Part shown: positions 42,827 through 54,926 of the stretch, piece after piece
How the letters are laid out: every line of letters starts with the position of its first letter
Position numbering within the stretch: position 1 is the stretch's first letter
From: Zea mays
Taxonomy: Eukaryota; Streptophyta; Magnoliopsida; Poales; Poaceae
Assembly (NCBI RefSeq): GCF_902167145.1
Contig: NC_050104.1
Location: forward strand, 7,462,001 to 7,526,000
Length of the DNA: 64,000 nucleotides
Direction: 5' to 3'
Notes under the pieces: model-generated
What the model was told of the DNA's origin: nothing
Seen by the model: only the letters and a program-made list of their open reading frames with translations
Database searches by the model: none
Program-made: the position numbers and the translations under genes

Positions 42827-45800
42827 CTAAACATAATATCTCCGAAGCTCATCCGCATTCCACGATCTAGGAATGTCATTGTCGTCCAAGTCCTTCAACC
42901 TGTAGGAACCAGGTCTTGACGAAGATACTACCAAAAAGGGGCCTTCCCACTTCAGCTGTAATTTGCCTACTATTTCAAGGTTAGCTACTCTTCGAAGTAC
43001 CAGGTGTCCTGGTTCAATGTTCTTCAACTTGACCTTTCTATCACGCCATTTTATTGTTTCAGCTTGATATTTATTGATGTTTTCCACAGCTTGGAGTCTG
43101 ATCCCTTCAATAGCATCTTTTTCTACGGAGCAATCAGCTTCGTGTTCGCCCTCTGCCGAAGCTACTGTCCTTATTGATCCTGTTTTAGCCTCTTCTGGGG
43201 TTATTGCTTCGTCACCAAACAACAGTTTGAAGGGTGTAAAGCCTGTTGATCTTGAGATGGTTGTGTTATGACTCCACACCACTTTGATTAACTCGTCTGG
43301 CCACTTTCCCCTCGGTTGATTGAAGATTGACTTGATTATTCCTGTCATTATGATCCCATTGGCTCTTTCAACAAGTCCATTTGATTCCGGGTGTCGGACT
43401 GATGCAAAATGGATCTTCGTGCCGATTTGATTACAAAATTCTCTGAAGGCTTCAGAATCAAACTGTGTCCCATTATCCACAGTGATAGCCTTCGGCACTC
43501 CGAAGCGACAAACAATGTTTTGCCAGAAAAACTTTTGAATAGTAAACGAAGTTATTGTGGCTAAGGGCTTCGCCTCAATCCATTTGGAAAAATATTCCAC
43601 TGCTACCACCACGTATCTTAAGTTCCCCTGTGCTGGTGGTAATGGACCTAGCAAATCCAGACCCCACCTTTGCAACGGCCAAGTGGGTTGTATTAACTGA
43701 GTTAAAGACGAAGGTTGTTTTTGATCTCTTGCACATTTCTGACAACCTTCGCACTTTTGGACTAAATCCGCTGCGTCCAAAGCTGCCTTTGGCCAATAAA
43801 ATCCTTGGCGAAAAACCTTTCCAAGCAAAGGCCTAGATCCAATGTGAGATCCACACAGACCTGCATGTATGTCCTTCATTAATTCTATACCTTCGGATCT
43901 GGATAAGCACTTGAGCAATGGGGAACAGACCCCGCGCTTGTATAACTCCCCTTCTATTATAACATATGGTCGAGCTCTTGCTTCTATTCTCCTGTTATAA
44001 GCTTCGTCATCTGAAAGAAAATTACCCTGAAGGAAAGAGATGATCTCAGTTCTCCAATCTTCACTATAAACAGGGGATATGTTAAGGATTGCTCTTTCAA
44101 GAAGCTCGACCGAAGGTGCTTTTATTGTTTCAAAAAATACTTCCGAAGGTACAGGCAGCCCCTGGGCTGCTGACTTAGCCAATAGATCAGCGTATTCATT
44201 TTCTCCACGAGGAATATTTTTGACAGAAAAACCTTCGAAGGAAGCCTCAATCCTTCGGACTGTATCTAGATACTTTTCAAGCTTCGGGTCTCTTGCTTTG
44301 TAACTTTTGTCAATATGACCAGAAATAACTTGGGAATCAGTTTTAAGGATGGCCCTTCTGATTCCCATTGCCTTTAATTTCCGAAGACCCAAAAGCAGAG
44401 CTTCATACTCGGCGATGTTATTTGTGCAACTAAAATCAAGTTTTGCCGCATAACAAGTTTTAACTTTGGAAGGTGAAACCAACACAGCAGCCGCTCCCGC
44501 TCCGAAGGTTCCCCAAGACCCATCGCAAAACACTGTTCATGCTTCGGCGTCTTTATTTGTTTCTTCCTCCTGAGCCCCTGGCGTCCAGTCAGCAATGAAG
44601 TTTGCTAACGCTTGGGACTGAATCGAAGATCTATGTACATATTCAATACAAAATTCATTGAGCTCTGTAGCCCATTTTCCAATCCTTCCAGTAGCTTCTC
44701 GGTTCCTCATAATATCCTTCGGAGGTTGTGAAGAAGGAACAATTATGTTGTAAGCTTGAAAATAATGTCGAAGCTTCCTGGAGGCCATCAAGACAGCATA
44801 CAGTACCTTCTCCAACTCTGTATAATTTTTCTTTGACAAACTAAGAACCTCAGATACAAAATATATTGGGGCCTGCCTCTTAACTTGGCCTTCAAGCTTC
44901 TCCTGAACAAGTGCTGCACTTACCGCTGAGTGCGAAGCTGCCACATATAATAACAAAGGAGCCCCTGGCGTAGGTGGAGTTAGTGTTGTCAGATCTATCA
45001 AATACTGTTTCAGCTCTTCAAAGGCCTTCTGCTGGATTGGTCCCCATTGAAAGACTTCGGCTGACTTCAGCACTTCGAAGAATGGTAAGTTTCTTTCTAC
45101 TGATCTGGATATGAATCTATTGAGAGATGCCAGCCTTCCTGTCAATCTTTGAGCCCCCTTTTTTGTACTTGGTGGCTCCATTCAAAGTATAGCTTCGATT
45201 TTACTTGGGTTGGCCTCAATTCCCTTTGTTGAAACTAAGCAACCAAGAAATTTCCCCTTCTTTACTTCGAAGACACATTTTTCTGGATTCAGCTTTAGAC
45301 CAGCCTGTCTAAAATTAGCAAAGGTCTCTTGTAAATCAGCAATGTGGTTATCCTGCTTCGTACTCTTTACAATGATATCATCAACATAAGTTAGTACATT
45401 CCTGCCTATCTGAGAATGGAGAACCTTTGCTGTCATTCTGCTGAAGCTTCCTCCAGCATTCTTAAGCCCTTCAGGCATCCGAAGGTAACAGTATGTCCCA
45501 CTAGGGGTTATGAAGCTGTTTTTTGGTTCATCCTCCTTCTTCATCCAGATTTGATGATAGCCTGAATAGCAATCCAGCAAACTCATAAGTTCTGATGAAG
45601 CTGCTGCATCGACTAGAGAATCTATCCTTGGCAATGGGAACTCATCCTTCGGACAGGCCTTATTGAGATCAGTAAAATCGATGCACATTCTCCATTTACC
45701 ATTGGCCTTCTTCACCATAATAGTGTTAGCCAACCATTCTGGGTATTTTACCTCTCTAATAACTCCGGCACTGAGGAGTCATTTCACTTCATTCCGAGCA

Positions 45801-46780
45801 CCTTCGGCCTTATCATCAGACATCTTCCGAAGCCTCTGCTTCCTGGGACTGAAGGATGGATCAACATTGAGCGAGTGCTCAATAACATCCCTGTTAACTC
45901 CGCAAAGATCATTAGCTGACCAAGCAAAAACATCTTTATTGTTGAACAAAAACCTTATCAAGGTTTTCTCCTGCTCTTCGGACAATTGAGATCCCAATAG
46001 CACCTTCTGCTCTGCTATATCCTCACACAAGAGCATGGGTTTCGGCTGGTCAGCCGAAGAAGCTTTTTCCCTTCTGAACTTGTACTGCTCACAAGCTTCA
46101 GTTCCATCTATATTATGGATTGCTTTTGAGTCTGTCCAATTTCCTTCGGCCCTTCTGGCAGCTTCTTGACTTCCATGAATAGCAATGGGCCCTTGGTCCG
46201 AAGGTATCTTCATGCAAAGATAAGCTGGATGCAGAATTGCTTCGAAGGCATTAAGAGTACCACGACCAATGATTGCATTGTAAGGGTACTCCATGTCAAC
46301 AATATCAAACATAACTTGCTCAGTCCTTGTGTTGTTGATGAATCCGAAGGCCACTGACATTGAGATTTTGCCAAGTGCTACAATCTGCCTTCCTCCAAAG
46401 CCGCAGAGGAGATGTGTGGCATCAAGAATTTTATCTTCGGGCTCTTTCATCTGTCTGAAGGCCTTAGCGAATATGATATCAGTTGCACTACCTGTATCAA
46501 CCAAAACATTGTGGACCAGAAATCCTTTGATAACACAAGAGATAACCATAGCATCATTGTGTGGGTAATCCTTGAGTTGAAGGTCCTCTTGGGAAAAGGT
46601 AATAGGAATGTGAGACCATCTTGACTTGACGAAAGGTCCTTGCACCCCGACATGTTGTACCCTTCTCTGTGCTTCCTTCTTCTGTTTCTTGTTGGCTGGT
46701 TCTGAACATGAACCGCCCGTTATCGGGAGTACCAGCTTCGGAACCGAAGCAGCTCCAGCTTGAATATTGAACGAAGCCAT
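42827..46780 (-). pseudogene. Tat-lineage pol (PR-RT-RH-aRNH-IN) with three TGA codons
   Basis: A single 1318-codon frame from the ATG at 46780 (MASFNIQAGAAS) to TAA at 42827, broken only by TGA at 45779-45781, 45182-45184 and 44537-44539. Protease shows VLVDTGSATDIIF near 46500. RT has MCIDFTDLNKACPKDEFPLP and the YVDD box near 45380. The first RNase H is reduced (LLLYVAASHSAVSAALVQE). A second archaeal-type RNase H begins at FCDGSWGTFGAG near 44520. Integrase has an H2C2 finger (about 43735-43860) and catalytic blocks GLDLLGP, VDNGTQF and LVERANG. The third stop replaces a family Trp (TGG) and the first an Arg. Gag is absent upstream. Confidence 0.88.
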
Positions 46781-46810
46781 TAGCTCAGAAAAGTGGAAGT
46801 GAGTTCACCG

Positions 46811-46823
46811 GAGGTGGGCGCCA
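46811..46823 (-). other. primer-binding site of the gag-less Tat element
   Basis: On the minus strand TGGCGCCCACCTC starts one base from the LTR border, the usual place. The same TGGCGCCCACC lies beside the LTR of the neighbouring Tat element at about 52999-53009. Confidence 0.75.
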
Positions 46824-46824
46824 A

Positions 46825-47419
46825 TGTTGGAGACTCATTCTCAAATGCTATGAATTAAGAACAAGGCAACATAAAATGTTAAATATTAATGCCCTTCGTC
46901 CAATGAAGCATTATTCCTTTAAGGATTAATGAACTTCGGACGAAGGTTAAAAATGATACAATTACGAAGGTTAAATCTTCGTAATTAAACTCTAGTAGAT
47001 TATATAAAATAATACGAAATATGAAGCATTAAAGACAAATAAATTATAAATGAACAACATCACTTTTATATTATCTCCATTTAATGTATTCAATTACTAA
47101 ATACATTTATACCTCTGCCTTGACAAAGATTAATTCCCGACTGGCGCGATTGCAACTGCAGGAATGCGTGAACAGTAAAGGAGTACTGTTCACTATTTAT
47201 AGGCACAGGACACAGCCTGTGAGGAATTACAATTATGCCCCTCATAAAAGTTTACAACAACGACTCAAACATTTACGGTCTAAACGGTCATTCTATTTTT
47301 AAGTCGGTTTGTAATTCCGAAGCTTCATGGAGAGGAACCTTCGGTCATCACATGCGGACAGCTTCAGCCGAAGCTGTTTCTTCCTGCAGGACCTTCGGCG
47401 ACGAAGCATGGTCCCAACA
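46825..47419 (-). repeat. 5' LTR of the gag-less Tat element
   Basis: 595 bp, 99.3% identical to 37762-38356. TATA box CCTATAAATAG on the minus strand at 47192-47202. Followed on the right by the GGATA duplication. Confidence 0.9.
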
Positions 47420-47627
47420 GGATATATGATTGATATCCTCAAAATCCAGTCACATGATTTATATACTATTGAAGTAGTTATTATTATTGATGAGTACAAC
47501 AATACAGGTACTCTTACTAGTAGATTTCACCATGTACCATTAATCGAATCTATGAATTTGTGTTAGAAGTTTTTTGACAGGCTCTAGCCTGACTAGAGGC
47601 TTGTCATGCTCGTACTTCCAAACTATA

Positions 47628-47653
47628 TGTTGGAATTTGCTCTCAGCAGCAAG
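47628..47653 (-). repeat. 26-bp remnant of the 3' LTR
   Basis: TGTTGGAATTTGCTCTCAGC and the next six bases are identical to 53011-53036; after this the sequence switches to integrase-coding DNA. Confidence 0.85.
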
Positions 47654-50600
47654 CAGTCATTTCTTGCGGGGTCATTGCCTCCGATCCGTATAGAAGGCGG
47701 AAAGGAGTGAACCCGGTTGCCTTGCACTCGGTTGTGTTTAGCGCCCAGACTGCCTCCGGTAATAAATCGGTCCATCTGCCTTTTCTTTCATCGAGGAGCA
47801 TCTTTTTGACAGCTGTGAATATTTTCCCATTGGCGCGCTCCACGACCCCGTTGGACTGCGGATGATAGACTGAAGCGAAGGCAAGCTTGGTGCCGATGGA
47901 GAAACAAAAATCCTTGAAATCTTGGCTGTCGAACTGCTTGCCGTTGTCAACTGTTAGCTCGGACGGTACTCCGAAGCGGCAAACGATATTCTGCCAGAAG
48001 AATTTTTGGGCAGTCTTTGATGTGATTGTGGAAACAGCCCTCGCTTCAATCCATTTGGTGAAGTATTCGACGGCTACGAAGGCGAACTTAAGGTTCCCCT
48101 GAGCGGTGGGCAGGGGCCCGACAATGTCCAGGCCCCAGCGCTGAAGAGGCCATGTATGGGCAATCAGCTTTGTGTATTGCGAAGGGTTGCCTGACCGAGG
48201 AGAGAACTTCTGGCAGGCTTCGCAGGACCTTGTGACTCGATTTGCGGCGCAGATCATTGCAGGCCAGTAAAACCCTTGTCGGATCACCTTTGCGGCCAGG
48301 GCCCTTGGCCCCGCGTGCGAGCCGCACGTGCCACTGTGGACCTCGCGCAGGATTTGCATGCCTTCGGGTTCGGTGACGCATTTAAGCATTGGCTAACTGA
48401 CCCCTTTCTTGTATAATTGGCCCTCGATCAGTGCGAAGTCCCGGCTTCGATGTCTGAGGCGCTTTGCCTCACTGACGTCGGCTGGATGATAGTATCCCTG
48501 TAGGAACAGGGTTAATGGGGCCCGCCAGTCTTCGGTCATGATTAGGTTGACTATACGGTGGCCTTCGCTATCATTAGTTATTTGGAGCCCTTCGGGGCTC
48601 CGGACGGCTGGCGTGCCGATGGTGTGAAAGAATACGTCGGAGGGTAAGGGCTCGCCCCTGGCGGCGGCCTTGGCTAATGCATCGGCCTCCTCGTTCCTGG
48701 CCCTGTCCACATGCTGTAGGGTGAATCCCTTGAATTGTCTCTCGAGACTTCGGATAGCCGCGAGGTATTGCATGAGCGCGGGGTCTTTTGCTGTATAGTC
48801 TTTCTCGACCTGACCGGCAACTATCTTGGAGTCTGTTTTGATGATACATGTGGTGACTCCGAGGGCCCTTAGCTTGCGGAGGCCGAGGATGACTGCTTCA
48901 TACTCTGCTATGTTGTTTGTACATTTGTCGGATTCCAGAGCGAAGCTGAGGCGTGCTGCATATCTGTGTTTGACTCCGGCTGGCGAGGTGACGACTGCAG
49001 CGACGCCTGCCCCCGCATGACACCATGCACCGTCGCAATGGATAGTCCAGACCTTTTCTGTGGATGGGTCCGGCTGTGTTACTGGCCCAGTCCAGTCGAC
49101 GACGAAGTCTGCCAGAACTTGCGACTTGATAGCTGTCCTGGGCTCGAAGCTGATGTGGTAGCCGGAGAGTTCGGCTGCCCACTTGGCAATCCTCACTGAT
49201 GCCTCTGGGTTCCTGAATAGTTCGCCGAGCCCCCTGTCTGAGGTGACTCGGACCTTGAATGCTTCGAAATAATGGCGCAGCTTGCGTGAGGACATAACAA
49301 CTGCGTAGGCAATCTTCTCCAGCTCTGTCATGTTGCATTTGGACGGTGTCAGGACTTCGGAGACATAGTAGACAGGGCACTGTCTGACTGCGCCCTCGAC
49401 TGTCTGCTCCTGTACCAGTGCCGCGCTGACCGCGTGCGGCGAAGTCGCGACATAGAGCAATAAGGGGAGCGAGGAGTCGGGGCTTGTGAGGATGGCCAGC
49501 TCCGACAGGTACTGTTTTAGTGAGGCGAAGGCCGCTGCTTGCTCCGGTCCCCAAGCGAAGTCCTTCGCGCCGCGGAGTGTTTTGAGGAAGGGGAGACTTC
49601 GCTTGGCGGACCTGGAGATGAATCTGTTGAGAGCGGCCATCCTGCCTGTCAGGCGCTGGACGTCCCTGGCGGACTGCGGAGGCGACATATCGACGATGGC
49701 CTGGATCTTGGTTGGGTTGGCCTCGATGCCGCGGCGGGACACCAGGTAGCCCAATATCTTGCCCTGGCGAACACCGAAAACGCACTTTTCCGGGTTTAGG
49801 CGGAGTCGTGCATCTCGCATGTTCGCGAATGTCTCTGCCAGGTCGGCGAGATGGTCCTCCTTATTCTTGCTGGCGACGACGATGTCATCCACATATGTGA
49901 ATATATTTCTGCCGACCTGCCCCTCGAGCACTGTTTTGGTGAGTCTGGAGAAGGTGGATCCGGCATTCTTGAGACCCTCCGGCATTCTGACAAAGCAATA
50001 AGTGCCGAAGGGTGTTATAAAGCTGGTGCTAGCCTTGTCTTCCTCCTTCATGTATATCTGGTGATAGCCGGAGAAGCAGTCGAGGAGGGACATGACCTCG
50101 CATCCGGCCGCGCTATCGACTATTTTGTCGATCCGCGGCAACGGGAAATTGTCCTTTGGGCAGGCCTTATTGAGACTGGTGAAGTCTATGCACATGCGCC
50201 ATTTTCCGCTTTTTTTCTGCACCATCACAACATTGGAGAGCCACGTGGGGTAAGCCACTGGCTCGATGAATTTAGCCTCCAGGAGGCGATGCACCTCCGC
50301 CTTGGCGGCCTCTGTCTTTTCGTCTGACATTTTGCGAAGCTTCTGCTTTTTGGGTCGCACCGAAGGGTCGATCCCCAAGCTGTGCTCAATTATGGCTCTG
50401 CTGACTCCGACCAGATCGAGGGCAGACCAGGCGAAGACATCCTTATTCTTGGCCAGGCAGCAGAGAAGTCTCTCTTCTTCAAGTGAGGTGAGGTCTTCGC
50501 TGATAGTTACTGTCTGCTTGGGCGTGGCCTGATCGAGGGGGACAGTCTTGGTCCCGTCTTGGCACTGCAACTGTGCCTTGTCGTGCTGCTTGTCGGTTGG

Positions 50601-52970
50601 GCTGGCCGGCGCAGGGACCTCGCGCTGGGTCGTGAGACAGTGTACGTTTCTCTGACCGGGCACGAAGTCCCGCTCAATGTTGCGCGCCGTCTGCTGGTTG
50701 CCGTAGACTGTGATGGCGCCTAGCGGGCCTGGTATCTTCATACATAGGTACAACCCGTGGATGGCAGCTTCGAACTTGTTGATGGATCCCCGGCCCATGA
50801 TGGCGTTGTATGGATATACCATGTCGACAATGTCGAAGGTTACTTGCTCACTTCGGGCATTGGGCGCTACACCGAAGGAGAGGGGCAACTCTATCTTGCC
50901 AACTGGGAAGGTGCCCTTGCCGCCGAAACCATACAACGGGTTGTCCGAAGGCTTCAGCAAGCTGTGGCTTATACCCATGCGGTCGAAGGCGTGGAGGAAG
51001 ATGATGTCCGCCTGACTGCCATTGTCGACTAGGACTTTGTGTAAGTCCCAGCCTGCCACGCTGCAATTGATGACCATAGCGTCGATGTGGGGGGCGCTGC
51101 GCAGGTCGACGTCTCGTGCGTCGAAGGTTAGCGGTATGTGGGACCACTTCGTCTGCACGACTGGGCCAGTGACGGCGACGTGGTTGATGCTGCGGTAGTG
51201 GTCCCGCTTCTGCCGCTTGGTGTCGAAGTCAGTGCTGGACCCCCCTGTTATCATGTGAATGACTCCGCGATATGGTTGATCGGCGAAGTCTTCCTGTTTT
51301 GGGGCGTGGGGGATGTTTTGGTGTTGCTGGTGTGGCGGTGGGGGTGGAGGAGGTACGATTTGTACTTCCTGATGGTGTTGGTAAGCGTGGTGCGGTGTAT
51401 GCGGAGCGGGAGCGTGGATGTATGGTGGAGGGGGTGGTTGGTAATTATGCGCGACAATTCTAGGATTGTCGGCTGGCTGCGCCCGCGCCATTCTGTCTCT
51501 GGTGGCCTTCGTCTCGGGGCAGTCTTTGGTCTGGTGGGCGCAGTCTTCGCCGTGGAAAAGGCAATAGAACCGGCGCGGCGGCTGCTGCGCCCGCCCTCGA
51601 CCCCTGCCGCGAGTTCCATTTCCGCGGCCCTGGGGGGGATATTCCTGGCGGCGAGGGGGATCAGCAGCAGGCTGTTGGTTGACGATGTTGTGCACTTGCT
51701 GCTGACTGCGGCCCTCTCGACCGGAGTCTGGCTGCGGAGTCCTTGTCCACGTGCGGCTGGACTGCGGGGCATCTTTGGGTTTCCGTTGTGACTCGACCTT
51801 GCGCTGGTGGAGCTCTTCGGATTTGGCATATTTTTCGAAGAGCTGATATAGCTCCTGCAAGCTCTTGGGTGGATCTCTGACACAATGGCTGTAGAGGACG
51901 CCGGCCCGAAGGCCACTGATGGCGTAGTGGATAGCGATCTGATCGTCGACAGAGGGCAGCTGCGACTTGAGTGTTAAGAACTTGCGGTAATACTCTCGCA
52001 GGGTCTCCTTTTCTAGCTGTTTGCAAAGCGAGAGCTCGACCAAAGCGTCGGTGTCTGGACGGTACCCTTGGAAGTTGAGGAGGAACTTGTCCCTGAGACT
52101 TCTCCACGAATCAATGGACAGCGGAGGCAATCTGGTGAACCAGGTGAGTGCTGGGCCCTCTAGTGCGATGATGAAAGACTTCGCCATTGTGGCGTCGTCT
52201 CCTCCGGCTGATGCAACGGCGACTTGATAACTCATGATGTATTGCGCCGGGTCGGTGCTGCCGTTGTACTTGGGGTATGCCCCCGCTCGAAAGTTAGCTG
52301 GCCAAGGCGTCACTTGTAAGTGTGGCGCCAGGGGACTTCGCTCGTCGAGGTAATTGACCCCTTGGAATGGCGCGCCGTGCTGGGAGACGTAGTCGTGCTG
52401 GGGGAAACGCGGGTTCTCCGGCTGCGCCCGGTGCTGCAGGGGTGGGCCATGCTGCCGGCCGAGGTGGCCTTCGCGCGAGTCCTCCGGTTGTGTGCGCTGT
52501 TGGAGGGGTGGCTCTTGCTGTAGACCGAGGTGGCCTTCGCGCTGCATCAGCGCGATCTCGCGCTCGAGGTCTTGGGCTTTCTGCTCCTCGTCGCGTATCA
52601 TTTGCCGCACTTTGGCTAATGCGGACACACGCTGGCGCTTGGCCTCCAGTATCTCTTTCTGCCTCTGGAGATTGCGGTTCCTGAGGCGCAGGGCGCGCAG
52701 CTGCAGCTGTTCTTCGGTTGAGACGCCGAGGACCTCACCGTCCTCGGTGAGGTCCGCGCCTTCCAGTGGGGCGAAGCCTGGGGGCGGCTGTGACTGTCCT
52801 TCGGTTCCGCAGGTGCGGAAGGTGTCGTCTTCGCCGGTGTGGGGGACATTGTCTTCAGTGGGCTCTTGGTGGGTGGATTGGGTGAGGACGAGGGCCTTGC
52901 CCTTTCTTGCGGCCAGCAGTGCTGCCTTCGCAGCCTCGTCAGCCTTGGGGTTAGCTCTCTTGGGTGCCAT
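47643..52970 (-). pseudogene. Tat-lineage gag-pol polyprotein, one nonsense codon and truncated C-terminus
   Basis: The frame begins at the ATG at 52970 (MAPKRANPKADEAAKAALLA), the first Met after the primer site; it is open a little further upstream into the LTR. Gag has a coiled coil at about 125-165, the retrotransposon gag domain at about 235-330 (WFTRLPPLSIDSWRSLRDKF) and a Cys/His cluster near 480. Protease carries VLVDNGSQADIIF (about 645), DNG in place of DTG. RT YVDD is near 1025, a reduced RNase H follows, and an archaeal-type RNase H starts at HCDGAWCHAGAG (about 1310). TAG at 48393-48395 interrupts just before integrase; the integrase with H2C2, WGLDIVGP, VDNGKQF and GVVERANG continues in frame to the deletion junction. 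Gag and pol share one frame, unlike the copia elements here. Confidence 0.9.
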
Positions 52971-53010
52971 CGCGGGTGGTTTTGTCGTAGCACGAACGGT
53001 GGGCGCCAAA

Positions 53011-53485
53011 TGTTGGAATTTGCTCTCAGCAGCAAGGAGGCCAACAGGGGTGAATGGTGGTGACAACAGGGTTACGTGCACGGGGGCAATAGCTCTGTTG
53101 ATCTAGCCTCTCACGGGCACTGTGCGGGGGTATTTATAGGTATCTGAGTGCCCAGCGTCTTGTGTTAAGGACGCATGTGCCCTCAGACACCTATTTTATC
53201 CCCAGAATATTCCCATAAAGCAGGGTTACAAACTGTAATTACAAGTATTCCTTTACAAGTTAGGCCCGTAATACAGAGGCGGCCACGCGGGGCCCGTTAC
53301 AATGGGCCAGATCACACGTGGGCCTTGGGACTGAACGAGGACGCGCCGCGGGAGGACGTTGCCGCAGGCCTTCGTCAAAGTGCCGAGTCCTGCGAAGGGT
53401 GTCCCTGCCCGCTTTGTCTCTGTCGGACCAGTGGTTGCAGCGAAGGCCTCGAGCGAAGGGTGGCGTCTTTGCCTTCGCCCCAACA
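53011..53485 (-). repeat. 5' LTR of the 3'-deleted Tat element
   Basis: 475 bp, TGTTGGAATTTGC at the left and CGCCCCAACA at the right as written. TATA box CCTATAAATA on the minus strand at 53131-53140. Primer site TGGCGCCCACC adjoins on the left. Confidence 0.85.
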
Positions 53486-53709
53486 CTATAGAAGTAGCAG
53501 CATAAGTACTTGCTAACCCTAGTATTTTTTATTTTATCGGGACTACAAAGATAAAAAATGCATCCATATTAATGTAATGTTTGGATGGCATTTTAGGAAT
53601 TGGTTGTGGTTGTTTTCTAAGCTGTGACACATCTTTATTAGCATATTTCTAATAAGATTTTGTCACACCCAGTTTTGGAAGGCAAACCGAATACGAACCA
53701 TGTACGTGC

Positions 53710-54926
53710 TGAAAGTCGCCTAGAGGGGGGTGAATAGGCAAATCTAAAAGTTATAAAGTTTAAGCACAACTACAAGCCGGGGTTAGCGTTAGAAATATAA
53801 TCGAGTCCGAAGGAGAGGGCGAAAAACAAATCACAAGCAAATAAGGCGGATGACACGGTGATTTGTTTTACCGAGGTTCGGTTCTTGCAAACCTACTCCC
53901 CGTTGAGGTGGTCACAAAGACCGAGTCTCTTTCAACCCTTTCCCTCTCTCAAACGGTCACCTAGACCGAGTGAGCTTTTCTCTTCAATGAAACGGGACAC
54001 TTAGTCCACTACAAGGACCACCACAACTTGGTGTTTCTTGCTTTGATTACAATTGAGTTGAGAACAAGAATAGAGGAAGAAGAAAAGCGATCCAAGCACA
54101 AAAGCTCAAAAGAACATGACAAAACTCTCTCCTCTAGTCACTATTGCTTTGAGTGGAACTAGGACTTGGAGAGATTTTGATTCACTCTAATTGTGTCTTG
54201 TATTGAAAGCACTAGCTCTTGTATTGAATGTGTTGGCTGAAAACTTGGATGCCTTGAAGTGTTGGGGGTTGGGGGTATTTATAGCCTAAACCACCAAAGT
54301 GGTCGTTGGGGAAGGCTGCTGTCGTATGGCGCACCGGACAGTTCGGTGCGCCACCGGACACTGTCCGGTGCGCCAGCCACGTCACCCAACCGTTAGGGTT
54401 CGACCATTGGAGCTCTGACAAGTGGGGCCACCAGACAGTCCGGTGGTGCACCGGACAGGTCCTGTTCACTGTCCGGTGCGCCAACTGCGCCTGCTCTGAC
54501 TTCTGCGCGCGCAGTCCGCGCACTGTAGCTCACTGTTCACCTTTTGCAGACGACCGTTGGCGCTGTTTAGCCGTTACTCCGCTGGCACACCGAAGAGTCC
54601 GGTGCTACACCGGACATTCCGGTGAATTATAGCGGAGAGGCAATCCTAGAAACCCGAAGGTGACAAGTTCGGAGTTGATCTCCCTGGTGCACCGGACACT
54701 GTCCGATGGCACACCGCATAGTCCGGTGCGCTAGACCAGGGCAGACTTCGGTTGTCTTTTGCTCTTTTTATTTGAACCCTTTCTTGGACTTTTTATTGGT
54801 TTGTGTTGAACCTTTGGCACCTGTAGAACTTATAATCTAGAGCAAACTAGTTAGTCCAATTATTTGTGTTGGGCAATTCAACCACCAAAATCATTTAGGA
54901 AAAGGTTTGAGCCTATTTCCCTTTCA
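53710..54926 (-). repeat. 3' LTR of the Opie-like element
   Basis: 1217 bp. Contains degenerate CACCGGACA...GTCCGGTG palindromes between about 54330 and 54735, and on the minus strand a GGCTATAAATACC TATA box near 54274-54286. The adjoining polypurine tract reads AAAAAGGGGGAGA on the minus strand (54928-54940). Confidence 0.9.

Larger units (their letters stand above)
37762..47419 (-). mobile_element. Tat-lineage Ty3/gypsy element without gag, with antisense accessory gene
   Basis: 9658 bp with two 595-bp LTRs differing at four sites, all transitions, and a perfect duplication GGATA (37757-37761 and 47420-47424). The sense strand is minus: primer site at 46811-46823, pol from 46780 to 42827. 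No gag lies between primer site and pol; the leader is only ~45 nt. Between pol and the 3' LTR are a 64-bp tandem repeat and, on the plus strand, a spliced accessory gene. The second RNase H domain and an antisense accessory gene are known features of the Tat/Retand lineage (for example Grande). The family name is not assigned. Confidence 0.88.
47628..53485 (-). mobile_element. Tat-lineage Ty3/gypsy element, 3' end deleted
   Basis: Perfect CTATA duplication outside (47623-47627 and 53486-53490), so both outer borders are original. The 5' LTR is complete at the right (53011-53485). At the left only the last 26 bp of the 3' LTR remain (47628-47653), joined directly to integrase sequence. An internal deletion therefore removed the end of pol, anything between pol and the LTR, and about 450 bp of the 3' LTR. 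A long gag-pol frame remains. Confidence 0.88.

Noticed and set aside
48574..53106. Many open frames antisense to the Tat gag-pol (for example 51138-51791, 52492-53106)
   Set aside because: Shadows of a GC-rich coding frame; no start context, splice sites or recognisable domains.
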